A stretch of 64,000 nt of DNA, taken from Ifrita kowaldi (taxonomy: Eukaryota > Chordata > Aves > Passeriformes > Cinclosomatidae). Positions within the stretch are counted from its first letter, which is position 1, and each line of letters begins with the position of its first letter. Of this stretch, positions 25,921-38,977 are shown piece by piece. The position numbers and the translations under genes were made by a program. Where the stretch lies: contig VZRS01015035.1 of the NCBI GenBank assembly GCA_013398055.1, forward strand, positions 543,551 to 607,550, given 5' to 3'. The notes under the pieces are model-generated. The model worked only from the letters and a program-made list of their open reading frames with translations, was not told where the DNA came from and did no database searches.

Positions 25921-28900
25921 CTTTAAAATTCTGTAACCAGGGATTTTAACAACAGCCACAAGAAAGGCCTTTCAAAGCATCTTTACAGGCAATGGAGCAT
26001 GAGATGACAAATCACAACAGCATCGTGGCAGCTTGCATTTCAGGATGCATAGCCACAAATGGACAGGGGATGCTTAGAACTATGTAGTGATTGGAGATAC
26101 GGCAGAGGAAGATGGCTGTGCCTGTGAAAGGTTTATGCACATTTACAGAAAATAAAGAACTGAAAGGCAGTGAGGATCACCCAGAAGAGAAACAAGCTAC
26201 TGAGAATTCTCAGAAAGGTTCTAAAAACACATTTTTCTATTTTGTCTTAGCACTACTGATAGTTAAAAAAAAATTTCTTTAAAACCACCTTTTTAAAAGA
26301 TTCACATTCTTATGATGTTAGGAGTTAACAAAAAGTTTAAAAGAAAACTGAAGATACCACACCACCTGTGATAAACTCCCCAAATAATAATAATAATGCA
26401 TACACTGAGACACAGAGAAAACCAGAACCCTACAGAAATACTGATTTGCTTTTTAAAGTATATTCACTGTATTCTGTTTACATAACATTTTGTCAATGAA
26501 GCGGATGTAAATCTGTGTATGTATTACTCAAGACTGTCTTTTTAAACAGATTTCTGCCGTCCTTAAAAATAAACCTAAATATTCTATAGTTAATAGGAAA
26601 AAACCCAAACCCTCCAGAACTTGCTGTCATGTTTTTCCCTCCCTCACAAGGAAATGTGCTTAACCACCATGAAAGATAAAAAAAATCACTCCCCTCTCTC
26701 TCAGTGAAAATCACTCTTGTCTTAATGCCTACTTAACGTACTTTAAAAATACTGTCAGTCTTGTTTCTTTTTCAGATACATAGAATAAAAAGCAACACAT
26801 TTATTGTGTAAAAGCGAAACTGCTTTGACACACTGATGCAAAACCATCTCATTAATTTCCCTGCTCCTTTCTGAGAATATTTAATAAAATGGCAAGAATA
26901 AAAAGAAAACCAAACAACTTTTCACAATACCGTCACCATTTTGAATCCCCCTTTCCACTTGGCTCATTATAGTGGTTAATAATTACAATGACATAGAGGT
27001 GGCCAAAATAGAGCAGCATTACGTAACATTTCCACATCAATTGACACGAAGTAAATTTTTTCCTTTTTAAGTATCCCACAGTTGTGTAACCACTAAGTTG
27101 TGAAAAGGAAAGAGCAGTTCTTCCACATATTACAAACAGCTAAAACGTATTTTTATGTTCTACTAACAACGGAATGTAGCAGGGGAGAAAGGGCAAGGCA
27201 ATTCTCAGGTTCTCCTGTGTTAGAAAATGCCAGTCTCACTACTGAACTGAAAGAAACTCTCCACTGGCAGACAGCAGGTTTGGCCACATGACAAGAAAAA
27301 AAAAAAAAACCACTGTCCAACATTGTAAAAGTGGTGGTGGATATTTAAAAGGGTTACTCGAAGTCTTATGGGTTACAAGACAAAAAATAAATATCTCTCG
27401 ATGCTTAAAAAAAGCGCTTATTTTAAAAATTCGATAATCATAAATATAAGTTTCTGCACAATTTATTCTTTGCCACCCATACTGAATTCAAACCAGCATA
27501 TTCAATACTCTAGTATTTCATTTTGGATTCTATTTGAGGTATTCTTGATAGCAGAACATCTGCTTAGCACCTTCTACCTTCATTAAATATAAGATCATAG
27601 CTCCAACCCACTGTAAAGGGGGTTGTGTGGAATTAATCAAGGCTGAAAAGATTGGAAACAATCAGAAACATCAGCCATGTAAAAAGGTGACCACAAACTG
27701 CTGCAACCACATTATCCAAACCTTAATTTGGATCGTAACTTGGTATTTTTTACTTTCCTAAAATATGCAGAGGTATTAATCCAATGGAGTTCAGCAGAAT
27801 TACTTGAAGCAATTGCTCTGGTGTTCAGAACTACTGCACAATCCAAATTATTAAGTATCAGACACATATTTGGACTCTGCTTTTTAATCCTTCTCTTAGG
27901 GAAAACTACTTCAGGAATCCTATACCTGCAAGCCTATGTGTGAAATGTACCTGTTTGTTGCTCCCAGAAAATATATTTCCCAGACTATTAGCTATAGGAT
28001 ATTCTTGAACTGGAAACTGGAAAGAAGCTTGTGTGTACGTGTGTGCGTGTCTGTGCAGGAGGGAGCACAAATCAAACTGATGAACTAAGCTTGGCAGAGG
28101 TGGATTTTAAAACTGATATATTACAGAACATTTTCCATTTGAGTGCCAAGCACATTATGGAATTTGTTATCAGTTTCATTGAGAAAAACCCCCAATTCTC
28201 TCCCTTCTGATCCAGGCAGCCACCAAGCAGGAGTATCCTGCAACGGAGTGGGACCATGAAGTCACACCAGCAAACACGGCACACAGCACCTCCTGCAGGA
28301 ATTACGTTTTCTGTTAACCACTTCAAGAAATAAGGAACTTCTGGCATACTAAAGTGTTAATGGGTTGGTCTTAGAGCTTGCTCCCTCATGAAATAAACCT
28401 TGGTGATGGCCAACACAGATGGAACAAACAACAAACGTGGAAATGAGACACTTGATACAGATTTCCTTCCCTTCAGTGATGATCAAGACTACATTTAGTA
28501 AAAGAAGGGTCTTGCTTTATGTGCAATAGGTTTGCAGCTGCCAGAACACACATCTGGTGACATATATAACCCTTGTTCTGATTATGAACAAGCACAGATC
28601 CCTGTTTACTCACAATAATGAGATTTATTGTTATTAAAAATAATAAAAGCCTTATAGTGCTCTACAAGGAATGGAATGGAAATAGAAACTCTGTAAGAAA
28701 ACAATGAAAATGACAGGTTTAGGATGACAATTATTTTGTTTATAGCATGTACTGAACATTGCAATTGCTCACAATCATGTGCTGTCTGTACATATTTGGA
28801 GGAGAGCATGAAATAAAATTGCATATGTTATATCTGGTACCGTATGCTTTTCCTAAAGTAATAAATATCTCTCATGCATTCTTCCAGATGTGTTTGAAAT

Positions 28901-31900
28901 CGTTAAAAGTCACAGTTTGGCTTCACCACAGTTTAATTGTGCCAGCACAATTGTTTCAGGAGCCATATTATGAAGCAGATCAGCACACTTCAAAAACCAG
29001 CACTCTTAAATGAGCAGAGTAAGAGGTAAGCTGGGACAAGGAGGTGGAAGGCATGGCAAGAATTCCTCAAATTCAACCCAAAGCCTTGTACTCCCAAGCC
29101 ACATTTCCAGGGGATACCCATATCCTCTAGGACACAAGGTCATTCCCAGGCACAGAATGACACTAAGATATGCACAACAATTCAACAACTTCTTACAGAT
29201 TTTAAAAAATAACTGAAAAATCTTTATATTACCCTTTTTCTCTAGCTTTTTCAAGGAATTATGGTATAATTCAAGAAAACCATTTAACAAAAGACAGCCT
29301 CTAATATTCTCTCTGAAAATTGTAAATAATTAATATGTATCTGCTGTTTTAGCAGTTTAAAGAAGCTGTAGTGTTAATTTTACTTGCATGATATTAACGT
29401 CAAAACATTTTTAAAAGAAGATAAATCTACTAATAACACGTCTAGCAATGCAAAGTATGTTAATACCATTTAGCTTTGTTTTGGTGGGGCATGCAATTGA
29501 AACTGCAGTGATGCTAATTTTCACATTAAATTCTGATTATATGTATCAAAGGCGTACAAAAAGTTAAAAAATAATTAAATCTCTATCAGCTTTTATCTTT
29601 TTCTAAAGGGCTTTCACCCAATCAAAAGAAACACAGAGAAGAATCAGTGGTTTTAAAAAGCCAGATTGCAATGGAAGTGTTCCAAGTTCTCAGTTCATCT
29701 TTATTAATCTTTCACACTCAGCATCAGATAAAGCAGATATATGTGGTCATGTACCAGTAAAAATTTGATTAAAATTACTGAAGAAAAAGAAATATCCTGG
29801 TAAATCAATCTCAAATGACAGTTCTCTGAAATGAAGATTCAGGTATTCTCAGACCCCTATTAATCCTGTTGATAGTACAGAGTGGAGAAAAGAGCTATAC
29901 TCAGAAATTCCTAAAACTCTGAATCTATGGAAATCCTTGTAATACATATTGGTTTATTTCTTGGATTACAGAACAGACACAAACAAACCATAATCTATTC
30001 GCAGTGCTCCTCAGAGATATAAACACTGGTATTTAATTTACTTAATAACTTGCTCATGTATTTGCAATGTTTTATTATGTTCACGCTGACTCGTGCTACT
30101 GCTGGATTCAGCTTCAGAAGGCGATTACAAACACCCAGGAGAACTGGATGTTATTTTGTGCACAGCAGCACATTTTCTGTGAATATTCATTCCAAACTCC
30201 AAACGGAGTCCTTGGCCCTAAATGATTTCTGAACCATCTCTTGTAAGGAGCTTTGCATCCTCAAGCGAGCTTGTGTAACCTGAGATGAGCATGAAAAATT
30301 AATTATTTTGTTCAAATAACAGAGTTGAGGAGCTGGTTAACGTTCAGGTTAAACTCCCTGAAATTCAAGGACAATTTGAGTCAGAAAGATCACAAGCAAA
30401 GGAAATTTGTAAGAAAACAAAATAAGGCAGTGCTTGAAAAAAATAATTCCTCGTTGAAGAAGGGTAGAGCAGCAGCATCATTTCAGAATATTGCATTTCA
30501 GGCTGTGTTTTAAATGACAAGTCAGTGATAAACATTTATTCCTACACACACTTTTAAAAAATGCTACTTAGGATTATTTTTCAAAATAAATAAATAGAAC
30601 AGCATTGCCACAAACACAGTGGAGATTATTGCCAATTATAGCTACTAAAATTCAGCAGAAAATAAGAATATTGTAATTTGAATTATTACTTAAAACTAAT
30701 TTTAAAAAGTGTCCCCAAGTTTCTTTTTCTGAGGGGGGGGAAATAAATATTTTTGTCAGCTCATATTCATATATAAAATAATGCACCCACTGGCAGTAAC
30801 CTGCTATAGTGGAGTTTGGAATCTCAGGTTTTTAAACAGAGTATGACCTGCGAAAGACCAAATGCTATAACAGAATAAAGAACTTGGAAAGACAAAAAAG
30901 AAAATACAGTGCTAGAACAATGAAAAATGAACATGGAAAACAGTAGGAACTTTACAAACCAAAACTAAAATATTGAAAAACGGTATCATTTTCTACATTT
31001 TTCTGCTTCTACACATGTTATTTTGCAGAAATGTCACATTTCAGAAGCAAAATATAACCAGGAAAGTTCCACAGATTTTTCCCATTCTTTAGTCAGGCTC
31101 AAAGCGTTATTCATAATTAACACAAATGTGTTACCCTGACTCATTTGAAGACACTTTTCCTTTTAAGAGGAATAAAAAGGGCAGACTCTTTACAGCTCCT
31201 CAAAGAACATTCCCTTCCTAGCTCGGGTCTTGCCACAGAACTCGAAGGACACAGCAGCACTGAACCATCCTTTGTTCCTTCCCACAGTGTTAAATGTGCA
31301 GAGCTCACTCAGGTCACAGCCAAAGCAGGAAATCCATTCCCCTGAGGTTTGTTTCCTATTTTTACATAGAACACAGGTCAGAAGAATACCAAAAGAGCAG
31401 TGGAGGAGAAGAAATCAATAGTTTCATTTTGACGGTTACCCTGAAGTTTAATGAAATTTAAATGATACCTAAAACAACATAAAACATACACGGACAGAAA
31501 TGCCTATGCAAATCTTGCTCTTCGTAACAACTGCACCTTATCTAAACCACTGAACACTACTCTCATTTTCTTTGTCATTATAAAAGGTGTGGTACTGAAA
31601 TACAGTAAGTGCTAGCAAAGAGCTTGCAGCAAGTAAATTGTTTTCACAAGCTGGAACTGCAGAGGACCTGGCTCTCCTTTAAAAACATGCAGGTCCATGG
31701 AAGATACATAAATAAAACTATGTGCAAAAACTCTACCACAAAGAGGACCTGATTATGCTAAAGGTCAGCACCAAGCACAGCGCTCCTTCTTTCATTTATT
31801 CATCAAAGTTACAGGTATTTGCTATGGTGGTATCTTGACACTCATAAGTGTGGACAGTTCTAATAAACATCCTCCCTTTCAACAGCTTACTATTAAAATT

Positions 31901-32124
31901 TATTCTCCTCTGACATCTCCAAGGACTACATCTGTCTCTGAAGAATGGGACCTCAAGGTTTCAAAGGCCCACAGCATCCACATCTATCAAGAAGACTCTT
32001 GACATGTCTGAAGTTAGATATACAGAAAAAGAAATGAATTGAAAAAGTATTCAGGACTCATAATTCATGTATGTGTCTGGGTATTATGGTAAAATCACCT
32101 CATGCAGGCTTCTGATTCAATAAT

Positions 32125-32346
32125 TAGTCGGACATCAGGAGGAATTTCTTCACTGAAAGGGTGGTCAGGCATTGGAGGGGGCTGCCCAGGGAGGTGGTGG
32201 GGTCACCATCCCTGGAGGTGTCCAAGAAAAGACTGGATGTGGCATTTAGTGCCATGGTTTAGTTCACAAGGTGGTGAATGGTCAAATGTTGGACTCCATG
32301 ATCCTGGAGGTCTTTTCCAAACTAACTGGTCCTGTGACTCTATGAA
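32125..32346 (+). repeat. CR1 LINE 3' fragment
   Basis: This is a well-preserved 5'-truncated CR1 on the plus strand. It starts in the GACATCAGGAGGAATTTCTT region, runs through CACTGAAAGGGTGGTCAGGC and GTCACCATCCCTGGAGG, and ends with TGATCCTGGAGGTCTTTTCC and a terminal GACTCTATGAA. CR1 elements characteristically end in short ATTCTATGA-type repeats without poly-A. It is the least mutated repeat in the window and so probably the youngest CR1 here. Its local open frames are artefacts of the element. Confidence 0.88.
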
Positions 32347-35300
32347 CTAAGGCAGAGTGACGGCACAGACACCTACACAGACGATTATGGCCTGCAAACA
32401 CATGGATGTGCTCACACACACCCCCACACCAAGCCTGTGTCGCAGGACACGGAGAACCCTCAGCTGCCAGTGATGTGCTTCTGGAGAGCACAGTCTGGGC
32501 ACCTCAACCTCACCCCTCAGCAGGGTTCACAAGCTCTGATGGGCTTTGTATTGACGCAAACCTCACCCAAGACTTTTTCAATGAGAAAGGCACAGCATCA
32601 CCCTCCTACATCACTTAATCATTACTGCAAAGCTCATTTAGCATTTGTGTCAAAACATGTTTGATAATCCAGCCCTCAGTGCTGCCTATGTTCTGATTCT
32701 ATTCACTGTCACAATTCAGTTCCATGGTTTTTTTGCCTGAAGTTACTGAAAGACAGACAAAGCTGGTGAGCCACCACCACAGCTCTTCTGTAGGTAGCAG
32801 ATGTTCCCAACTCTATCATATTGACAGGTAAAAGCCCCAAGAAATATACAGAAATATGGTTCACTGAAAGAAACACAAATAGAAAGAACACATGGGCTAT
32901 TACAACAACATGAGTTAAAGAAGTTATTTTCATGAAAGGAATGTGTCACAAGTAATCATCACTTCCATTTCATTTCGTCTCCTTCTCCGTACTGGTAGAA
33001 ATAAGTAGATGCCACATTTGTAAATTCAATTGGCACTGTTTTGCTGAAGTGACAGATGATTCATGTTGTGATTGCCTCTACACCATGTAGCACCATTCTT
33101 TATTGTCACAGGTACTGTATTTCATGCAAGAGTGCAAACTAGCATTTGCAGTTTTATAATAAACTATTTCCTGTCAATAGTGCTGTAAGAAACTTGCAAT
33201 TTGCCCTCAAGTATCTGTTTTCTGCTCAGAAACAAATATTTACAGCCACTCAAAGATCAAATATGATTTTCCCATGCAGTCAACACTCCATTCTCAAAGT
33301 TGGTGCATGAGGGCACTTCAGTGAGACAGAACTGGCTGAGCAGTTGAGCTGTCCATCACTGCTCATTATAAGGCAAAAATTCAAGTACCCCTTTACACAA
33401 TTTCACGCTACCAATTCTACTGCCTGCAGTTCAACTGCAGTAAACAAGTCTAATATTTAAGTAATAACAGACCAGAGGGCAAAAACACTATTTTAGCCTG
33501 CAAGTGGAGCTGATCTTTTCTACTGTGCTTTGACTTCATTTGTGGCTTTTGCACAAAGAGCAATACAATAATTATGTGGAAATGGTATTTAATGCTGTGA
33601 AGCAAGCAAAAATTTACTACATGAAAAAGCACTAGCTATTGCTCTGCTGCAACTCTATTTTAATTAAAATTAAATTTTCTTCAATTTTGGTTTAATCTGG
33701 TTAAGCAATTCAGAGTCCTGATTATCTCTAAAAATGAACTGAAAATGTAGCTCAGAATGAAGCATGGAGAGGGCACTTGAAAGATATTCCATTACTTTCC
33801 TGACAGCCACAGTCACTAGTGCTGAGTGAAGCCAGCTGCTGAGAAGATGACAAATACATTTAACTAAGTAGACACATACATGTATAAGGGCCTGCTGCTT
33901 GCACTGATTTGATAGAAAACACAGAAATGAAGGAAAATACTTCTTTAAAAAAAACCCAGCCCCTTCACTCATTTCTCATAAAAATCCACTCCTACTTATG
34001 GGTAGGAGTTGAAAAAGTGGCACTGACTCTTGGAAAATTGTTAATAGGCTAAGAGAAAACACAGAAAAAGGAAACCTGAAACAATCAATCACCCAAATTA
34101 CTTAATATATTAATATGAATTTGCTATAGGCTATTATTTATCTTCCTTACAGAATGCTGTTGTACATATAATTAGATAGCATTAGACCTGTATTGATGAA
34201 ACTTCATGTATCTATAAACCTATATAATTTAATGACAAAATTAGATTTTTTTAATGTATGCAAATTTGTTTAAATAATAATTTTCCCATCAGAGCTCATT
34301 GAGCAGAATAAGGTATTGCTTTAGATTAATTGCTTTAATTATACTTGCTTTAAAATTTATTCAATACTTTCCTGTCTCCTACGGTAAGTATGTAAGTATT
34401 TCAAATTTTGCTAGTTAACCTGTAAGTTAAGTGTGTTCCCTCTATGAAAGGTGGTGTTTTTCTACCACTGCTTGGAAATGTGCTCATAAGTGTTGGTTCC
34501 CTATATTCTGGCTACTGAATTGTAACATGAAACAATTTTATTCTTTTCCTAGAAAGTCTCAGTCAACACAACAGAAACCTCTGTAAGTAAACACCAGTAT
34601 AACTCAATTACTCTTGTGGGTTTTTTTCAATCCTTAACTTGAAGTCCTTTATATTGATGAGCTCTTTAGACTCTGCATGGAATCACATATTTCAAGCTGT
34701 AACTAAAAATGTGTTCTGTAAAGGATACATATCTCATGCCCAGGGTCGATATTACAAAGTCATTCCACTTAGATCAAAAGCTTCTGAAAATCATCTTTGC
34801 ACTGTTTCTCAGAGGTTTTGGAATAAATGTGTGGAGTTTTTCTGAGAAGTATTGGTCACATTCAGTGTGCATGGAATTTACATTAGGAACCTCAGTACCC
34901 AAAGCCTCTGCTTCCCATGAAGTATTTCCAAAGGGAATTCACTGAGACAAAGAAGAAAATGAAACTGTTATTTAACTCTGTACTCAGGGCAGCTCCTGAA
35001 GGACATGATTGATGTAAAGGAACTCCTGAAAGGTAAGAAAGTCTGTACTGCATCGTCCCTAATCCCCTTCTTAACCATAAACACACTGAGATACACAGAT
35101 GGCCCCTTTTGCACAACCTGCCTCAAACCTCTCTGTTCCCTGCAGCAGAAACTATTTTTATTTTTATTATTATATATTATGTATTTTTATTATGGTCAGA
35201 TAACTTGACAGTTTCAACAACAGCTAACCACCTGAATCAGAGCTGGCAGCCGGCAGCTGGAAATTTCATCAGATCAGAAAAGCACACAGTCCATTGACTA

Positions 35301-36039
35301 ATCAAGAGTCTGAAATAATTAAGACTAATTTCTGAAGCTCTGAGTGCCTGTTCAGAGCAACTTCTATAAATACAAACCCCTGATTAGCTCAAGTGTTGCT
35401 CCATGAAGTTCTACACCAAGGATACTTCCAGCTGTGGTGCTTCCTGTCTGTATAAATTTTAAAAGAACAGTGAAAGCTACACCAGAGGATTCCACAGGTT
35501 GGCACATGCAGCCAATCCATATGGAACACACCCACAATTAATAACCTGGAGGTATTTGTTTAAAATACAAAATACTAGAAAAATTCATTCAGAAGTACTG
35601 CAGAAGCACCAATGATAAGCAAGACCCAATGAATTTCCAGTACATACTCTAAAATTAATTATGAGCTGGCTGGCACAATTATTCGGCTTGGATTATGTAC
35701 GAAGTCAGTCTTGCAATTACAAGTGATTGGATTATCCTGCCCTAAAATTTCACAGAAATATTTTGGATAGACAGTGTACATGTGTCTTGAAACGGCACCA
35801 AGAAATTAAACTACAGGTACTATGAATTAGTTATTGTGGCATTGGCCTTCTTCAAACTGCTCTGGCAATTCTTTAAAAATGCGTATTTTAATTTTTTTTA
35901 AATTAAGGATAATACACAATATTATGGTAAAGAGCTAAGTCACGGTTTGGCTTTGTGAAAAGTAAAGCTGCCTCTTCTGGGACAAGGACTTGGCATTAAA
36001 CAAACTCTGAGAAGGCTCTTCTCAAATCACAGATTGATA

Positions 36040-36250
36040 CAATTACTCTAATTACCTCAACTTAATAATTAGTGATCACTCACTAGACAAATAATAATAA
36101 TATTAGTCAAACCCTAAAGCAATACCATTACCGTAACATTTTTGGCAGCTACCAACAATGGTCTTTGTGTGCCAAGAGTAAAGCTGGGGCAACTTGATTG
36201 GAATTCCACTCATTTAATTGACCTATCCATAATTATGACAGTGACTTAAA
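36040..36250. promoter_or_regulatory. candidate conserved non-coding element
   Basis: This AT-rich block carries several homeodomain-type cores (CTAATTA, ATAATTAG, TTTAATTG, ATAATTATG). It also has a SOX-type ACAATGG at 36155-36161 followed by CTTTGTG at 36163-36169, flanked by NFI-like half-sites TTTGGCA (36141) and GCCAAG (36171). The motif organisation suggests an enhancer. This is inference without comparative data. Confidence 0.25.
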
Positions 36251-38943
36251 GAACATGAAGTAATAAAAGAAAAAAAATGTACCCACTAACTTTTCAATTT
36301 TCCTGAAAATCCTCAAGAGATTGAAGTCAGTAAACCAACCTTGCAAGTTCCCAGTTCAACAAAAACCAATATATCTCTATTTACTGCTCTGCTCAGGTTC
36401 ATTGCAAGGAAGTGATATTATTTCAGGTTGTAAGAAATGTGAAGGATTCAGATTTACAAAATAACCAAACCAGGTTAAAAAGGGTCCCAGCAAATTCAGT
36501 TATCATTGAACTACCTTATATGTGTTAAACTACACATTAAGCATGACCAACAAAAAGGCTGATGTCAATATAATATAAAATGCAGGGAAAATCAGATTGG
36601 CCAAGGATTACATCTCAGGAAAGTGGTCAAGAAGGAGATGTAAACATAAATGTCTGTTAACACTGACTCTTGAATCACAGTGAGAGAATCTCTGTAGCAT
36701 CTCACAGCTGGAGAGAGAGCATGTATGTGATCCAGAGCAGGATGATGTATTTAATCCCAATGACTTTTTAAGTAAACAGTACTTTAAAAAGAAAGTCAAG
36801 GAGATGTCTATGGATCCACATCACCAGAAGGCAAAGCTGGAACTTGGTACTTAACCCAACTCACATGTGACCTGTTCCTGCCATGGCTGCTAAGTGGAAG
36901 AAGAATCCCAAATGAATTCTGGTAACACTTTCATCACTAATAATCCAGCATCTACAGAATTCACCCTTCCACAGAACTCTGCATTTAGCATCTAATACTA
37001 AGGATGAGCACAGAGCTCCGCTATACTCATTTGTAAGATAAATTTTGGAAGGTGTCTGTAACTGTGCCTAGGACACCAAGATAAAGAAATCAAGATTTCC
37101 AGGGAAGCTGCCACTTTTAGTGAATATGGATTAGAAATGCACTGCAGGAAGAGAGAGCTCTGTATTCCATGGATCTGCAGCTAGAACCTGTATTAACATA
37201 AAAGAATTGTCACACTCTATAATCATATGAATGAGTTTTTAAGTAAAGTCCAGGGTTGAGTCAAGCTTAGCTGTTTGACAGGCTGGCTAATAGAAAACAC
37301 ACTGACAGTGGAGACTTTTCTATACATTTATGCCTTTTGCAGTTTAAAGTCTAATGTAAAAGTTCTCTTAAAAGCAATTTATTCAAGTAACGACAGCAGA
37401 AATTGTTGTCAAAGCTTTTACAATGGTAAACACCTGCAGGAAAGGAATTCAAGATTTCAAAAGCAGTGCAAGTTTCCAATTCATTTCACTTCAAAGACAA
37501 ATCATCCAGTCCTACCTTAAAATGTGTAACAGTCATCCTCCTGTTTGTCATGTGCTCAATTTAGAAGGAACTTTTCTTTAAATAAATAAATAAAAATCAG
37601 ATTACATAACCTCCCTGTAATAGCTACAGTTCCTTACATGTCACATATGAAATGTTTTCCTAATTTACCTCGTAGTAAGACTTTTTTCCTCTGTTCTCAC
37701 TTTCCTAGTGAGAGGCTGTCAAGCTCTCAGTTTCAACCCAAAGTCTCTCAATAATTCATCGTCCCTTGCTTACTTCAGGAGTACTCAATGGCACAGAAAT
37801 TTAAAAGATAACTCTTGCTGAGCATCTGACCCCAAATATAAACATTCTATTACACATTAAGATAGTTACTGTTTCTTTTCCAGGTATTACTGTACTACCT
37901 TGTGTTACAAGATCTGTATAACCTGAATGTATGTTCACAGTCACAGGATCACATCATTTATTACTGTAAAGTGACTGCAGTAAAATGGTGATGGTTTAGA
38001 TAGAATTTGAACTGAAGAAATGTTCAAATTAACATTCTCAGGCCAAGATACTAAAAACACAACTGAAAGTATGTTGTTTAGCCTAAAATATTACAAGGAA
38101 TGTTTCTTCTCAAAAAGTATTTTAGCCTTCAATGAAATAAGGACTTTAAAAATGATTTTCTGAAAAAGAGGCTGAGTTGCTAACCATATGTCAAAATCTC
38201 GAGTTAAATATTTTTATGTGGTGCTCTGTGTGTAGGTAATTACTCTGTGGTTTAAACTAATGCAAGAACTTAACTATACTTTCAAAATTATTAACTCCAG
38301 TGAGTTATGATACAATTATAAATATGTTTGGTACTTCCAAAATCCAACTTCTTTTCAGGGTGCTTTCAAACGGCAGGTTTGCTGAGTAAAGCTGGAGTTG
38401 TTAATTATTTTGCAATACTGTGCATAGTGACATATTGGTATTACTCACACTAGATCTACATGTGGTTTTGAAGCAGGATTTCAAGCAACCAAGTGCTAAT
38501 GTGCAATGCTAAAATACTTTCCTACGTTATCTGTGCTCATTATTAGGATGAATTACCAAACAGTTGTTGTTTTCTGTTTTTTTTCCAGTGTAATGTTACT
38601 GAAATATAAAGGACTTGAATAAAACAAAATTTAGCTACAGACTTCACTTGATGCTCGATGTTTTTAAAGATCTTCGTCAGACAATCTGTTCTAAAATTCA
38701 CACACTCAGAAGACACTGAAGCATCCATTATGCACTAATTAATTAACACACTTAATTATAAACTAATAGAAAATACCAAATGCTGCTGATATTGAAACTG
38801 TTTTTCTTTTCATTCCCAGGAGAAACAGAATATTTTTTTCTCAGACATCAAAATTATTACAGACTAATACCATCACTGGTCCTTATGTGGTCAAGAGCTA
38901 TACACACCCTTCTCATAAACAGGCAGGGTTCTTAATGAATAGT

Positions 38944-38977
38944 TTATAGATAAAAAACAGTTATAGATAAAAAACAG
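38944..38977. repeat. perfect 2 x 17 bp tandem duplication
   Basis: The unit TTATAGATAAAAAACAG is present twice head to tail without mismatch. This suggests a recent duplication inside the 35.6 kb intron. Confidence 0.95.

Noticed and set aside
32102..32350. 82-codon plus-strand open frame
   Set aside because: It is the 3' end of a CR1 LINE, which is non-coding in the element.
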